Assembly: GCA_963651465.1 (NCBI GenBank) | Contig: CAVJPS010000018.1 | Span: forward strand, 11,861 to 75,860 | Reading direction: 5' to 3' | Source: SUG2458 sp963651465 | GTDB taxonomy: Bacteria; Bacillota_I; Bacilli_A; RFN20; CAG-826 | DNA: 64,000 nt | Notes under the pieces: generated by a model | The model's database searches: none | What the model was told of the DNA's origin: nothing | Seen by the model: the letters and a program-made list of their open reading frames with translations, nothing else | Position numbers and translations under genes: made by a program | Part shown: in pieces, positions 26,980 through 35,736 of the stretch | How the letters are laid out: each line of letters opens with the position of its first letter | Position numbering within the stretch: the first letter of the stretch is position 1

Positions 26980-27651
26980 ATGGGACAAAAAGTTAATCCA
27001 AATGGTATGCGTATTGGTATCAATCGTGATTGGAATTCCAAATGGTATGCATCAAAACAAGATTTCGCTACTTTCTTACACGAAGATATTAAAATTCGTA
27101 AATTCTTAGAAACTAACTTAAAGAAGGCTCAATTATCACACGTTGAAATTCAACGTATTAAAACTGATAAAGGCCATACAGTTACAGTCAACGCTTTCGT
27201 TGCTTTACCAGGTGTTGCACTTGGACAAGATGGAGCAAACATTAAAAACATTACTAAAGGCTTAACAAAATTAGTCAATGGTTCTGAATTAAAAGTTGAA
27301 ATCGTTGAAGTCAAACAACCTGATTTAGACGCTAACTTAGTCGCTCAATCAATTGCTAGACAATTAGAAGAACGTGCTTCTTTCAGATCAGTTCAAAAGA
27401 AAGCAATTCAAAAAGTTATGCGCGCAGGTGCTAAAGGATGTAAAACATCTATTAGTGGTCGTCTTGGCGGAGCTGAAATTGCTCGTGCAGAAGGTTACCA
27501 TGAAGGTGTCATTCCTCTACATACATTACGTTCAGATATCGATTACGCTTGTGCAGAAGCTGCTACTACATACGGCCGTTTAGGTTGTAAAGTATGGATC
27601 TGTAAAGGTGAAATTCGTAAAGCTAAGAACGCTGAAAAGAAAGGAGAATAA
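26980..27651 (+). CDS. rpsC: 30S ribosomal protein S3
   Basis: S3 lines the mRNA entry tunnel and has helicase-like activity with S4. The 223 residues start MGQKVNPNGMRIG and contain the KH region and GRLGGAEIARAEGYHEG. The start is the ATG at 26980 after AAGGAGG. An in-frame ATG at 26944 lies inside rplV and is not used. Confidence 0.98.
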   Translation: MGQKVNPNGMRIGINRDWNSKWYASKQDFATFLHEDIKIRKFLETNLKKAQLSHVEIQRIKTDKGHTVTVNAFVALPGVALGQDGANIKNITKGLTKLVNGSELKVEIVEVKQPDLDANLVAQSIARQLEERASFRSVQKKAIQKVMRAGAKGCKTSISGRLGGAEIARAEGYHEGVIPLHTLRSDIDYACAEAATTYGRLGCKVWICKGEIRKAKNAEKKGE

Positions 27652-27657
27652 TTCACT

Positions 27658-28074
27658 ATGTTACAACCAAAGAGAGTTAAATATCGTAGACCTCACGGAA
27701 TTAAATACGAAGGTTTATCAAAAGCTGGTAACGAAGTTTCATTCGGTGAATTCGGTCTCCAAGCTGTCTCAGGTAACTGGATTACAGCTAGACAAATCGA
27801 GGCTGCTCGTATTGTCTTAACTCGTTACACAAAGAGACAAGGTCAAGTCTGGATCAGAATTTTCCCACACTTAGCAAAAACAAAGAAACCTGCTGAAGTT
27901 CGTATGGGTTCTGGTAAAGGTTCACCTGAATCATGGGTCGCAGTTGTTAAAACTGGTAGAGTCATGTTTGAAATCGGTGGTGTTGCAGAAGCTGATGCAC
28001 GTGAAGCATTACGTTTAGCTTCTTACAAACTTCCACTTAAAACAAAAATTATTGCGAAAGGAAAGGCTGAGTAA
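27658..28074 (+). CDS. rplP: 50S ribosomal protein L16
   Basis: L16 helps place aminoacyl-tRNA in the A site. The 138 residues begin MLQPKRVKYRRPHG and contain GEFGLQAVSGNWITARQIEA and the signature RMGSGKGSPESWVAVVKTGR. It lies 6 bases after rpsC and 2 before rpmC. Confidence 0.99.
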   Translation: MLQPKRVKYRRPHGIKYEGLSKAGNEVSFGEFGLQAVSGNWITARQIEAARIVLTRYTKRQGQVWIRIFPHLAKTKKPAEVRMGSGKGSPESWVAVVKTGRVMFEIGGVAEADAREALRLASYKLPLKTKIIAKGKAE

Positions 28075-28076
28075 TT

Positions 28077-28274
28077 ATGAAATTAAAAGAAATCAGAGAA
28101 ATGAGTACTGAAGAACTCAATGCGAAGATTTATGAATTAAAAGAACAATTATTCAACGATCGTCGCAAACAAGCAGTTGGTCAATTAGAAAACGGTAAAG
28201 TTATGACTAACGCACGTAAAGATATCGCTCGCATTTACACAGTATTACGTGAACGCGAATTAGGTATTAAATAA
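28077..28274 (+). CDS. rpmC: 50S ribosomal protein L29
   Basis: L29 is a small helical-hairpin protein near the tunnel exit, next to L23. The 65 residues have the normal pattern MKLKEIREMSTEELNAK, ELKEQLFNDRRKQAVGQLEN and DIARIYTVLRERELG. Confidence 0.97.
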   Translation: MKLKEIREMSTEELNAKIYELKEQLFNDRRKQAVGQLENGKVMTNARKDIARIYTVLRERELGIK

Positions 28275-28288
28275 GGAGGAACTAAAAC

Positions 28289-28549
28289 ATGGAAGAAAGA
28301 AATACTCGTAGAACTTTAAAAGGTGTTGTATATTCTAACAAAAACGATAAGACAATTACTGTTTTAGTTGAAACTCACAAAAAAGATAAAAAATATGGTA
28401 AACGTGTTAAATATCGTAAAAAATATTATGCACACGATGAAAACAACGAAGCTAATGTTGGTGACGTTGTAACAATCATGGAAACACGTCCATTATCAGC
28501 TACAAAACGTTTCAGACTTGTTGCAATTAACAGCAAGGCTATCGATTAA
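28289..28549 (+). CDS. rpsQ: 30S ribosomal protein S17
   Basis: S17 is an OB-fold primary binder of 16S rRNA. The 86 residues contain TLKGVVYSNKNDKTITVLVE and HDENNEANVGDVVTIMETRP, the family signature. It has an AGGAGG site 14 bases after rpmC. Confidence 0.98.
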   Translation: MEERNTRRTLKGVVYSNKNDKTITVLVETHKKDKKYGKRVKYRKKYYAHDENNEANVGDVVTIMETRPLSATKRFRLVAINSKAID

Positions 28550-28567
28550 TAGGGAGGACGAAAAATT

Positions 28568-28942
28568 ATGGTTCAAACAGAAACAAATTTAGTTGTCGCA
28601 GACAACTCTGGCGCAAGATCAGTTCGTATCTTCCGTTTATATGGCGGTTCAAAAAGAAAATCAGCATCTATCGGTGATGTCGTCTTATGTGCAGTTAAGG
28701 ATGCAATTCCTAACGGCAAAGTTAAAAAAGGTGACGTTGTTAAAGGTGTTATCGTAAGAACTGCAAAAGCAGTCAATCGTGCAGATGGTTCAACAATCAA
28801 ATTCGATGACAACGCTGTAGTATTAATTAATGATGATAATACTCCACGTGGTACTCGTGTATTTGGACCTGTTGCTCGTGAACTTCGTGAACATGGTGAT
28901 AAATTCGCTAAGATTTTATCTCTTGCTCTTGAAGTTTTATAG
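28568..28942 (+). CDS. rplN: 50S ribosomal protein L14
   Basis: L14 forms an intersubunit bridge and is the docking site of the silencing factor RsfS. The 124 residues contain ETNLVVADNSGARSVRIFRL, SIGDVVLCAVKDAIP and RGTRVFGPVARELRE, which identify the family. Confidence 0.98.
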   Translation: MVQTETNLVVADNSGARSVRIFRLYGGSKRKSASIGDVVLCAVKDAIPNGKVKKGDVVKGVIVRTAKAVNRADGSTIKFDDNAVVLINDDNTPRGTRVFGPVARELREHGDKFAKILSLALEVL

Positions 28943-28954
28943 GAGGAAATAACT

Positions 28955-29269
28955 ATGAATATCAAAAAAGGTGATAAAGTTATCGTTATTTCTGGTGCTG
29001 ACAAAGGCAAGACAGGCGTTGTTCAAAAAGCTTTACCTAGCTTAAACAAAGTCGTTGTCGAAGGTGTTAACACAAGAAAGAAACACAAAAAGCCAACACA
29101 ATCTAATCCAGAAGGAAGCATTGTTGATATTTATGCTCCTATCCACGTTAGTAATGTTGCATTAATTGATCCAAAAACTAAAAAAGCTACTAGAGTTGGT
29201 TTCCAAGTCGAAGATGGCAAAAAAGTTCGTGTTTCCGTTGGTAAAAAAGCAAGCGGAAGCAAATTATAG
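28955..29269 (+). CDS. rplX: 50S ribosomal protein L24
   Basis: L24 is an assembly initiator with a KOW motif (KKGDKVIVISGADKGKTG). The 104 residues continue with VVVEGVNTRKKHKKPTQ and end in a basic KKASGSKL. It lies 11 bases before rplE. Confidence 0.98.
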   Translation: MNIKKGDKVIVISGADKGKTGVVQKALPSLNKVVVEGVNTRKKHKKPTQSNPEGSIVDIYAPIHVSNVALIDPKTKKATRVGFQVEDGKKVRVSVGKKASGSKL

Positions 29270-29280
29270 GAGGTAGCACA

Positions 29281-30063
29281 ATGGCTGAAGAAGAAAAGAA
29301 AACTGTAGCTAAGAAAGCTACTTCAACAACAAAGAAAACAACAACATCAACTGCTGCTAAGAAGACAACTTCAACAACAGCTAAGAAGACAACATCAACT
29401 GCTGCTAAGAAAACAACAGCTACTAAAGCTGCTGAAGAAAAAGCTACACCAGTTGCTGAAGAAGCACCAGTTGCTAAGAAAGCTGCTCCAAAAGCTAAAA
29501 AAGCTCCAAAAGCAAAAACATACGCTAACCGTTTACAAGCTAAATACTTCACAGAAGTTGCTCCAGCTTTAAACACAAAGTATGGCTATAAATCAGTTAT
29601 GCAAATTCCATCACTTAACAAAGTTGTTATTAACATCGGTGTTGGTGATGCAACAGCAAACTCAAAAGCTTTAGAAGATTCAGTTAAAGAATTAGCACAA
29701 ATTACAGGTCAAAAACCAGTAGTTACTAAAGCTAAAAAATCAATCGCATCCTTCAAATTACGTCAAGGACAAGCTATTGGTTGTAAAGTTACTTTAAGAG
29801 GCGTTCGTATGTATGAATTCCTTGATAAGTTATTTAACATTTCACTTCCACGTGTTAGAGATTTCCGTGGTGTAAGTAAGAACTCATTTGATGGCCGTGG
29901 TAACTACACATTAGGCGTTAAAGAACAACTTATTTTCCCAGAAATCGATTACGATAAAGTAACAAAATTACGTGGTATGGATATCGTTATTGTTACATCA
30001 GCAAAAACTGATGATGAAGCATATACATTATTAGAATTAATGGGTATGCCATTTAAGAAATAA
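29281..30063 (+). CDS. rplE: 50S ribosomal protein L5 with a long Lys/Ala/Thr-rich N-terminal extension
   Basis: The L5 core, which contacts 5S rRNA and P-site tRNA, runs from about residue 80 (TYANRLQAKYFTEVAPAL) to 260 and includes MQIPSLNKVVINIGVG, FRGVSKNSFDGRGNY and the C-terminal GMDIVIVTSAKTDDEAY. About 80 extra residues precede it, built of loose repeats such as AAKKTTST and KKAAPKAKKAPKAK, like the tail of histone H1. The frame is continuous from a good AGGAGGT site, and the codon use matches the rest of the gene, so this is not a misplaced start. Typical L5 is about 180 residues. The extension is predicted to be disordered and strongly basic, so it may bind RNA. Confidence 0.97.
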   Translation: MAEEEKKTVAKKATSTTKKTTTSTAAKKTTSTTAKKTTSTAAKKTTATKAAEEKATPVAEEAPVAKKAAPKAKKAPKAKTYANRLQAKYFTEVAPALNTKYGYKSVMQIPSLNKVVINIGVGDATANSKALEDSVKELAQITGQKPVVTKAKKSIASFKLRQGQAIGCKVTLRGVRMYEFLDKLFNISLPRVRDFRGVSKNSFDGRGNYTLGVKEQLIFPEIDYDKVTKLRGMDIVIVTSAKTDDEAYTLLELMGMPFKK

Positions 30064-30080
30064 GGAGGAGGAAACGATTT

Positions 30081-30266
30081 ATGGCAAAAACATCAAAGAA
30101 AATTAGCTGTGCTAGAAAACAAAAATTCCAAGTCAGAGAATACACTCGTTGTGAACGTTGTGGTCGTCCTCACTCAGTCATTCGTAAATTTAAACTTTGT
30201 AGAATCTGCTTACGTGAATTAGCTTACAAAGGCGAAATTCCAGGCATGAAGAAATCAAGTTGGTAG
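30081..30266 (+). CDS. rpsN: 30S ribosomal protein S14, zinc-binding type
   Basis: This is the short (61-residue) zinc-dependent S14 form of Bacillota. It has two CxxC pairs, CERCG and CRICL, with GRPHSVIRKFKLCRICLREL between and around them, and ends GEIPGMKKSSW. Confidence 0.98.
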   Translation: MAKTSKKISCARKQKFQVREYTRCERCGRPHSVIRKFKLCRICLRELAYKGEIPGMKKSSW

Positions 30267-30284
30267 TAGAAGGAGGAAAAAGTT

Positions 30285-30680
30285 ATGGTAATGACAGATC
30301 CAATTGCAGATATGCTAACAAGAATTCGTAACGCTAACGCATTACGTTATGAAGACGTTACTATGCCAAGTTCTACTATGAAAGTACGTATTGCTGAAAT
30401 CCTTAAAGAAGAAGGATTCATCAAAGACTTCGTAGTTACTGGCGACGTCAAAAAAGAATTAAAACTTACATTAAAATATGCACCAGATGGCACAAGAGTC
30501 ATCTCAGGTTTAAAGAAAATTTCAAAACCTGGTTTAAGAGTTAACGCTCCAGCAGATAAACTCCCACACGTTTTAAAAGGTTTAGGTATTGCTATCATTT
30601 CAACATCAAAAGGTGTTATCAGTGATAAACAAGCTAGAACATTAGGCGTTGGCGGAGAAGTTATCGCTTACATCTGGTAG
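30285..30680 (+). CDS. rpsH: 30S ribosomal protein S8
   Basis: S8 binds the central domain of 16S rRNA and in relatives represses the spc operon. The 131 residues contain MTDPIADMLTRIRNAN and the C-terminal signature GVISDKQARTLGVGGEVIAY. Confidence 0.98.
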   Translation: MVMTDPIADMLTRIRNANALRYEDVTMPSSTMKVRIAEILKEEGFIKDFVVTGDVKKELKLTLKYAPDGTRVISGLKKISKPGLRVNAPADKLPHVLKGLGIAIISTSKGVISDKQARTLGVGGEVIAYIW

Positions 30681-30692
30681 GAGGATAAAAGA

Positions 30693-31235
30693 ATGTCACG
30701 TATTGGTCATAAGGTAATTAATATTCCTGCAGGCACAACCGTTGAAATTAATGGTAACGTTGTTACAGTTAAAGGTGCTAAAGGTACTTTAACTCAAACA
30801 TTCAGCCCATTATTTACATATGAAATTAACGGTTCCGAATTAACAGTTAAACGTCCAAACGACGAAAAACAAACTAAAGCATTACATGGTACAACTCGTG
30901 CTTTAATTAACAACATGGTCGTTGGTGTTACTGAAGGATTCAAAAAAGAATTAGTAATCGTTGGTATTGGTTATAGAGCAGCATTAAGAGGCTCTGACTT
31001 AGTATTAAACGTTGGTTACTCACACGAAGTAGTTATTAAACCTGAAGAAGGCGTTAAAATTACTTGCCCTTCAATTACAGAAGTTACTGTAGAAGGTTCA
31101 GACCGTCAAGCAGTCGGTCAAACAGCAGCTCGTATCCGTGCAGTCCGCGAACCTGAACCATATAATGGTAAAGGTATTATGTTCAAAGGCGAACATATTA
31201 TTCGTAAGGAAGGCAAACGTGCTGGTAAGAAATAG
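30693..31235 (+). CDS. rplF: 50S ribosomal protein L6
   Basis: L6 lies near the factor-binding site. The 180 residues show the duplicated L6 fold: MSRIGHKVINIPAGTTVEIN, then LHGTTRALINNMVVGVTEGF, and the signature PEPYNGKGIMFKGE before a basic tail. Confidence 0.98.
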   Translation: MSRIGHKVINIPAGTTVEINGNVVTVKGAKGTLTQTFSPLFTYEINGSELTVKRPNDEKQTKALHGTTRALINNMVVGVTEGFKKELVIVGIGYRAALRGSDLVLNVGYSHEVVIKPEEGVKITCPSITEVTVEGSDRQAVGQTAARIRAVREPEPYNGKGIMFKGEHIIRKEGKRAGKK

Positions 31236-31257
31236 TCGATAAGGAGGATAAGAAAGT

Positions 31258-31614
31258 ATGTTTACAAAAGTTTCTAAAAACGTTGTTCGTGAACGTCGTC
31301 ATGCAAGAGTACGTGCTAAAATTAGTGGTACTGCAGAATGCCCACGTTTAACTGTATATCGTGCTAATAAAAATATTGAATGCCAACTTATCGATGATGT
31401 AAAAGGTGTTACACTTTGTTCATCTAGTTCAGTCGCATTAAAACTTGAAAATGGTGGCAACATTGAAGCTGCTGCTAAAGTTGGTGCAGACATCGCTAAG
31501 AAAGCATTAAACTTAGGCGTTAAGAAAATCGTATTCGATCGTTCTGGTTACGTCTATCATGGCCGTGTTCAAGCTGTTGCAGAAGCAGCTCGTGAAGCAG
31601 GCTTAGAATTCTAG
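31258..31614 (+). CDS. rplR: 50S ribosomal protein L18
   Basis: L18 carries 5S rRNA into the 50S subunit. The 118 residues contain RRHARVRAKISGTAECPRL and the C-terminal IVFDRSGYVYHGRVQAVAEA typical of the family. Confidence 0.98.
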   Translation: MFTKVSKNVVRERRHARVRAKISGTAECPRLTVYRANKNIECQLIDDVKGVTLCSSSSVALKLENGGNIEAAAKVGADIAKKALNLGVKKIVFDRSGYVYHGRVQAVAEAAREAGLEF

Positions 31615-31626
31615 GAGGAGAAAAAA

Positions 31627-32220
31627 ATGGCAGAAGAAGAAAAAGTAGTTACTGAAGAAGTAAAAGCAGAAGAAAAACCAGCTCCTCGTGGAGATCGTAA
31701 AGGCGGACGTCCTGATCGTAAAGGTGACCGTAAAGGTGGCCAACGTCGTCCAGAAAAACCTGTAAAAGAATATGAAGAACGTGTTGTTTCAATCAACCGT
31801 ATTTCAAAAACTGTTAAAGGTGGACGCCGTATGAGATTTGCTGCTACAGTCGTTATCGGCGATGGCAAAGGCAAATTCGGTTATGGTTCAGGTAAAGCTG
31901 CTGAAGTCCCAGATGCAATTAAAAAAGCATTAGAAGCAGCAAAAAGAAATATGTATGTTGTACATATGGTTAAAGGTGATACAATCCCTCATAGTGTCGA
32001 AGGTGTCTTCGGTTCAACAAAGGTTTTCTTAAAACCTGCTGATGAAGGTACTGGTGTCGTCGCTGGTGGTCCAGTTCGTGCTATTTTAGAACTTGCTGGT
32101 ATCAAAAATATTTATTCAAAAGTTTACGGTGCAAGAACACCTTTAAATATTCTTCACGCTACAACTGACGGTCTTAATAGTTTAAAGACATACGCTCAAG
32201 TTAAAGCATTACGTAAATAA
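31627..32220 (+). CDS. rpsE: 30S ribosomal protein S5 with a charged N-terminal extension
   Basis: S5 takes part in translational accuracy. The core from about residue 49 is standard: ERVVSINRISKTVKGGRRM, VVIGDGKGKFGYGSGKA, TIPHSVEGVFGSTKVFLKP. Before it lies an acidic then basic extension with RKGG/DRKG repeats (GDRKGGRPDRKGDRKGGQRR), making 197 residues instead of the usual 165 or so. The next gene is rplO; the rpmD gene normally found between them is missing. Confidence 0.98.
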   Translation: MAEEEKVVTEEVKAEEKPAPRGDRKGGRPDRKGDRKGGQRRPEKPVKEYEERVVSINRISKTVKGGRRMRFAATVVIGDGKGKFGYGSGKAAEVPDAIKKALEAAKRNMYVVHMVKGDTIPHSVEGVFGSTKVFLKPADEGTGVVAGGPVRAILELAGIKNIYSKVYGARTPLNILHATTDGLNSLKTYAQVKALRK

Positions 32221-32262
32221 TTTAAAAATATACAAACTATTTTATATAGGGAGGTGCACAAT

Positions 32263-32703
32263 ATGAAACTACATGATTTACAATATACAGAAGGTTCACG
32301 TAAGGATAACAACCGTGTCGGCCGTGGTTTAGGTTCAGGCAATGGTAAAACATCTGGTCGTGGTCAAAAAGGTCAAAACTCACGTTCTGGTGGCGGTGTC
32401 CGTTTAGGCTTTGAAGGTGGTCAAAACCCATTATTCAGACGTTTACCAAAACATGGTTTCAAAAACTTCACTCGTGTAGATTACGCAATTGTCAACGTCG
32501 AAGACTTAAATAAGTTCGAAGATGGCGTTGTTGTCACTCCAGCATTATTAAAAGAAGCTAAACTCGTTACAAAAGAGTTAAATGGTGTTAAAATATTAGG
32601 AAATGGTACTTTAACAAAGAAATTAACTGTTAAAGCTAACAAATTTACTAAGAGCGCAGAAGCTGCTATTAAAAATGCCGGTGGCACAATTGAGGTGATC
32701 TAG
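32263..32703 (+). CDS. rplO: 50S ribosomal protein L15
   Basis: L15 is a late assembly protein. The 146 residues include NNRVGRGLGSGNGKTSGRGQ, SGGGVRLGFEGGQNPLFRR and LPKHGFKN. The start is the ATG at 32263, 6 bases after GGGAGGTG. An in-frame GTG at 32254 lies within the ribosome site and is unlikely. Confidence 0.98.
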   Translation: MKLHDLQYTEGSRKDNNRVGRGLGSGNGKTSGRGQKGQNSRSGGGVRLGFEGGQNPLFRRLPKHGFKNFTRVDYAIVNVEDLNKFEDGVVVTPALLKEAKLVTKELNGVKILGNGTLTKKLTVKANKFTKSAEAAIKNAGGTIEVI

Positions 32704-32704
32704 T

Positions 32705-34063
32705 GTGAAAAAAATAGTCTCTATTTTTAAAAATAAAGAAGTTATGGGACGTATAGTCTTTACGTTAGCAATTTTATTTGTTTTCCGTATAGGCTCAGCT
32801 ATCACAATTCCTGGAGTATCTGTCAATGATGTTTCATTCTCAAATGATTCAATCTTTGCATTAATGAACTTACTCGGTGGTGGTGCGTTATCAAGTTTCT
32901 CTGTTTTTGCCCTTGGTGTTTCGCCATACATTACATCATCAATTATTATTCAATTATTGAGTATGGATGTATTACCTGCTTTATCTGAATTAAGTAAGCA
33001 AGGTCAAACAGGACGTAAAAAATCAGAGATGGCTACACGTTATTTAACTTTATTACTAGGTGCTGTTCAAGCATATGGTATGATTGTTACTATGGAAAAT
33101 AGTAACTATGTCACACTTTCTGGTTCTGGTTTCTGGAATTACGCATATCTAGTCACTGTCTTAATTGCTGGTGGTATGTTAGTTATGTGGCTCGGTGACC
33201 AAATCACAACCAAAGGTCTTGGTAATGGTATTTCAGTAATTATTTTTGCTGGTATTATCGCTTCATTACCTAACCAAATGGTTTCTGCATTTAATACATG
33301 GCTTTATTACCCAATTCAATCAAGTGTTCCATCACGTATTGTTGAAGGGGTTTTAAAATTTGGTTTATATGTCTTAGCTTATTTATTAATTATTTGTTTT
33401 GTTACATTTATTGAATTATCTAAGCGTAAGATTCCAGTTCAACATTCTGGTAAATCTGGCGGAACTGCTAAAATGTCAAGCGCAAGTTTCTTACCAATTA
33501 AGGTTAACAGTGCTTCCGTTATTCCAGTTATCTTCGCTTCATCTATCATGATGGCTCCTTCTGTTATCGCAAGCTTCGTTTCTGGAGCTGATACAGAAGC
33601 TGAATGGTTAAATGTATTCCAAACTTCAAAATTAACAAAAATGCCATGGTTTAATGGTGGAGAATGGAGTATGCCTTGGGGCTTAATAATTTATTTAGTC
33701 CTCATCGTTGTCTTCACATTCTTCTATTCAAATTTACAAATCAATCCTGAACAAATGGCTGATAACTTCCAAAAGAATGGATCTTATATTCCAGGTATTC
33801 GTCCAGGTAATGATACTGAACGTTATGTTCGTAAAGTATTAAATAGAGTTACATTTATTGGTGCATTTGCTCTTATGCTTATTGCAGCATTACCTGTAGT
33901 TCTAACTTTAACTGGCTTAATGGATCAAAGTCTTGCTCTTGGTGGCACAGGCTTAATCATTGTTGTCGGTGTTGCACTTGAGCTTAACTCACAAATCGAC
34001 GGTTTAATCGCTGGTAAGAGTTTTGAAGAAGCTACTAACCAAACTCATAAAAGGGGATATTAA
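32705..34063 (+). CDS. secY: Preprotein translocase subunit SecY
   Basis: SecY forms the protein-conducting channel of the membrane with SecE (encoded at 46182). The 452-residue protein has about ten hydrophobic segments, the plug and first-helix region (RIGSAITIPGV), LLGGGALSSFSVFALGVSPYI, and GLGNGISVIIFAGI. It starts with GTG two bases after rplO; the GAGGTGAT site lies in rplO. Confidence 0.98.
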   Translation: MKKIVSIFKNKEVMGRIVFTLAILFVFRIGSAITIPGVSVNDVSFSNDSIFALMNLLGGGALSSFSVFALGVSPYITSSIIIQLLSMDVLPALSELSKQGQTGRKKSEMATRYLTLLLGAVQAYGMIVTMENSNYVTLSGSGFWNYAYLVTVLIAGGMLVMWLGDQITTKGLGNGISVIIFAGIIASLPNQMVSAFNTWLYYPIQSSVPSRIVEGVLKFGLYVLAYLLIICFVTFIELSKRKIPVQHSGKSGGTAKMSSASFLPIKVNSASVIPVIFASSIMMAPSVIASFVSGADTEAEWLNVFQTSKLTKMPWFNGGEWSMPWGLIIYLVLIVVFTFFYSNLQINPEQMADNFQKNGSYIPGIRPGNDTERYVRKVLNRVTFIGAFALMLIAALPVVLTLTGLMDQSLALGGTGLIIVVGVALELNSQIDGLIAGKSFEEATNQTHKRGY

Positions 34064-34065
34064 TT

Positions 34066-34713
34066 ATGAATATTATTTTAATGGGCCCACCTGGAGCTGG
34101 TAAGGGCACTCAAGCAAAAAAAATTATTGCTGAATTCGGAATTCCACATATTTCTACTGGAGATATGTTCCGTGAAGCAATTAAAAATGGTACAGATTTA
34201 GGTAACCTAGCTGCTTCTTATATTAATAAGGGGCTTCTAGTACCTGATGAAGTTACAATTGGTCTTGTTAAAGATAGACTTTCACAAGATGATTGTGCTA
34301 ATGGTTACTTATTAGATGGCTTCCCTCGTACAATTGCACAAGCAGAAGCTCTTGAAAAGTTAACTAATGAAATCAATCGCCCAGTTTCAAATGTTGTTAA
34401 TATTGAAGCTGATAAGGGTGCTTTAATAGAACGTATTAGTGGACGTCGCGTATGTAAATCATGTGCTGCTCCATATCACGTATCATTTAAACCATCTAAG
34501 GTTTCTGGTGTATGTGATCTTTGCGGTGGTGAACTTGTTCAACGTAAAGATGATACAGTTGAAGTCTTAAGCGAAAGATTAGATGCTTATGAAAACCAAA
34601 CTAAACCTCTTATTAAGTTCTATTCTGATAGAAACTTATGTAAGGATGTAAATGGTTTACAAGACATCGAAGACGTCTTTAAAGATATCGTTGATATTCT
34701 TAAAGGAGAGTAA
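34066..34713 (+). CDS. adk: Adenylate kinase, zinc-binding form
   Basis: Adk converts ATP and AMP to two ADP. The 215 residues show the P-loop GPPGAGKGTQ, the AMP-binding HISTGDMFREA and LLDGFPRTIAQAEAL, and a LID domain with four cysteines (CKSC and CDLC) that bind zinc, as in Gram-positive forms. It is in the usual place between secY and map. Confidence 0.98.
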   Translation: MNIILMGPPGAGKGTQAKKIIAEFGIPHISTGDMFREAIKNGTDLGNLAASYINKGLLVPDEVTIGLVKDRLSQDDCANGYLLDGFPRTIAQAEALEKLTNEINRPVSNVVNIEADKGALIERISGRRVCKSCAAPYHVSFKPSKVSGVCDLCGGELVQRKDDTVEVLSERLDAYENQTKPLIKFYSDRNLCKDVNGLQDIEDVFKDIVDILKGE

Positions 34714-34716
34714 AAG

Positions 34717-35466
34717 ATGATTATCGTGAAATCGCCTCGAGAAATCGAGTTGATGCGCGAAGCAGGTAAAATAACGGCTAGTGTTTTTAAAGCACTTGAG
34801 CCGTTAATTAAACCTGGTGTTACGACTAAAGAGTTAGATCGTATCGCAGAGCAAACTATTCGTGCACAAGGTGCTACACCGGGATTTAAAGGATATGGCG
34901 GTTTTCCTGGAACTTGTTGTATGTCAGTCAATGATGTACTTGTTCACGGATTTCCAAGCTCAAAACCTTTAAAAGAAGGTGACATCTTAACTGTTGATGT
35001 TGGCGCTTGTTATAAAGGTTATAACGGCGACGCAGCAAGAACATATCGTGTTGGTAAAGTTAGCGAAGAAGTTGAAAAACTTATTTGTGTTACTGAAGAA
35101 TGTTTCTGGGAAGGTGTTAAATTTGCTAAACCTGGCAATTTCTTATCAGATATTTCACACGCTATTCAAGTTCATGCTGAAGAAAATGGTTATTCTCTCC
35201 CAAGAGATTATACAGGACACGGTATTGGTCAAGAATTACATGAAGACCCAATTATTCCAAACTATGGCCTTCCTGGACGCGGACCTAAACTTCGTCCTGG
35301 TATGTGTTTAGCAATTGAACCAATGCTCAATCAAGGTAAAAAAGAAATTAAAGTTGATAGAGATGGTTGGACAGCTAGAACAGTCGATGGTAAATTATCA
35401 TGTCATTATGAAAATACTATTGTTATTACCGAAGATGGCTTTGAGCCATTAACATTAGAAAAGTAA
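34717..35466 (+). CDS. map: Type I methionine aminopeptidase
   Basis: Map removes the initiator methionine. The 249 residues hold the five metal ligands in order: two aspartates (VDVGACYKGYNGDAA), the histidine in GHGIGQELHEDP, and two glutamates (LAIEPML; YENTIVIT). It starts 3 bases after adk. Confidence 0.98.
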   Translation: MIIVKSPREIELMREAGKITASVFKALEPLIKPGVTTKELDRIAEQTIRAQGATPGFKGYGGFPGTCCMSVNDVLVHGFPSSKPLKEGDILTVDVGACYKGYNGDAARTYRVGKVSEEVEKLICVTEECFWEGVKFAKPGNFLSDISHAIQVHAEENGYSLPRDYTGHGIGQELHEDPIIPNYGLPGRGPKLRPGMCLAIEPMLNQGKKEIKVDRDGWTARTVDGKLSCHYENTIVITEDGFEPLTLEK

Positions 35467-35479
35467 CGAGGAGGAACTT

Positions 35480-35698
35480 ATGGCAAAAGGAGACGTTATT
35501 GAAGTCGAGGCAGTAATCGTTGAAACTTTACCGAACGCAATGTTTCGTGTAAAGCTTGACAATGGAGTTGTAATTCTCGCTACCGTTTCTGGTAAAATCC
35601 GTATGAATTATATACGCATTCTACCAGGTGATAGAGTTACAGTTGAAATCTCGCCTTATGATGTAACACGGGGCAGAATCACTTTTAGATTCAAATAA
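35480..35698 (+). CDS. infA: Translation initiation factor IF-1
   Basis: IF-1 (72 residues) occupies the 30S A site during initiation. The OB fold is clear: GDVIEVEAVIVETLPNAMF, LATVSGKIRMNYIRILPGD and RGRITFRFK. It has an AGGAGG site after map. Confidence 0.99.
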   Translation: MAKGDVIEVEAVIVETLPNAMFRVKLDNGVVILATVSGKIRMNYIRILPGDRVTVEISPYDVTRGRITFRFK

Positions 35699-35736
35699 AA
35701 AATAAAAAATTTCAAAATTTGGAGGAGGAAATTTTT

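Noticed and set aside
29281..29520. L5 extension as a misplaced start or a separate gene
   Set aside because: The frame is continuous with the L5 core, the ribosome site is before residue 1, and there is no good start and ribosome site near residue 78.
29190..29576. Antisense frame opposite the rplE repeats
   Set aside because: It is a shadow of the Lys/Ala/Thr repeat codons, with no ribosome site or similarity to a protein.
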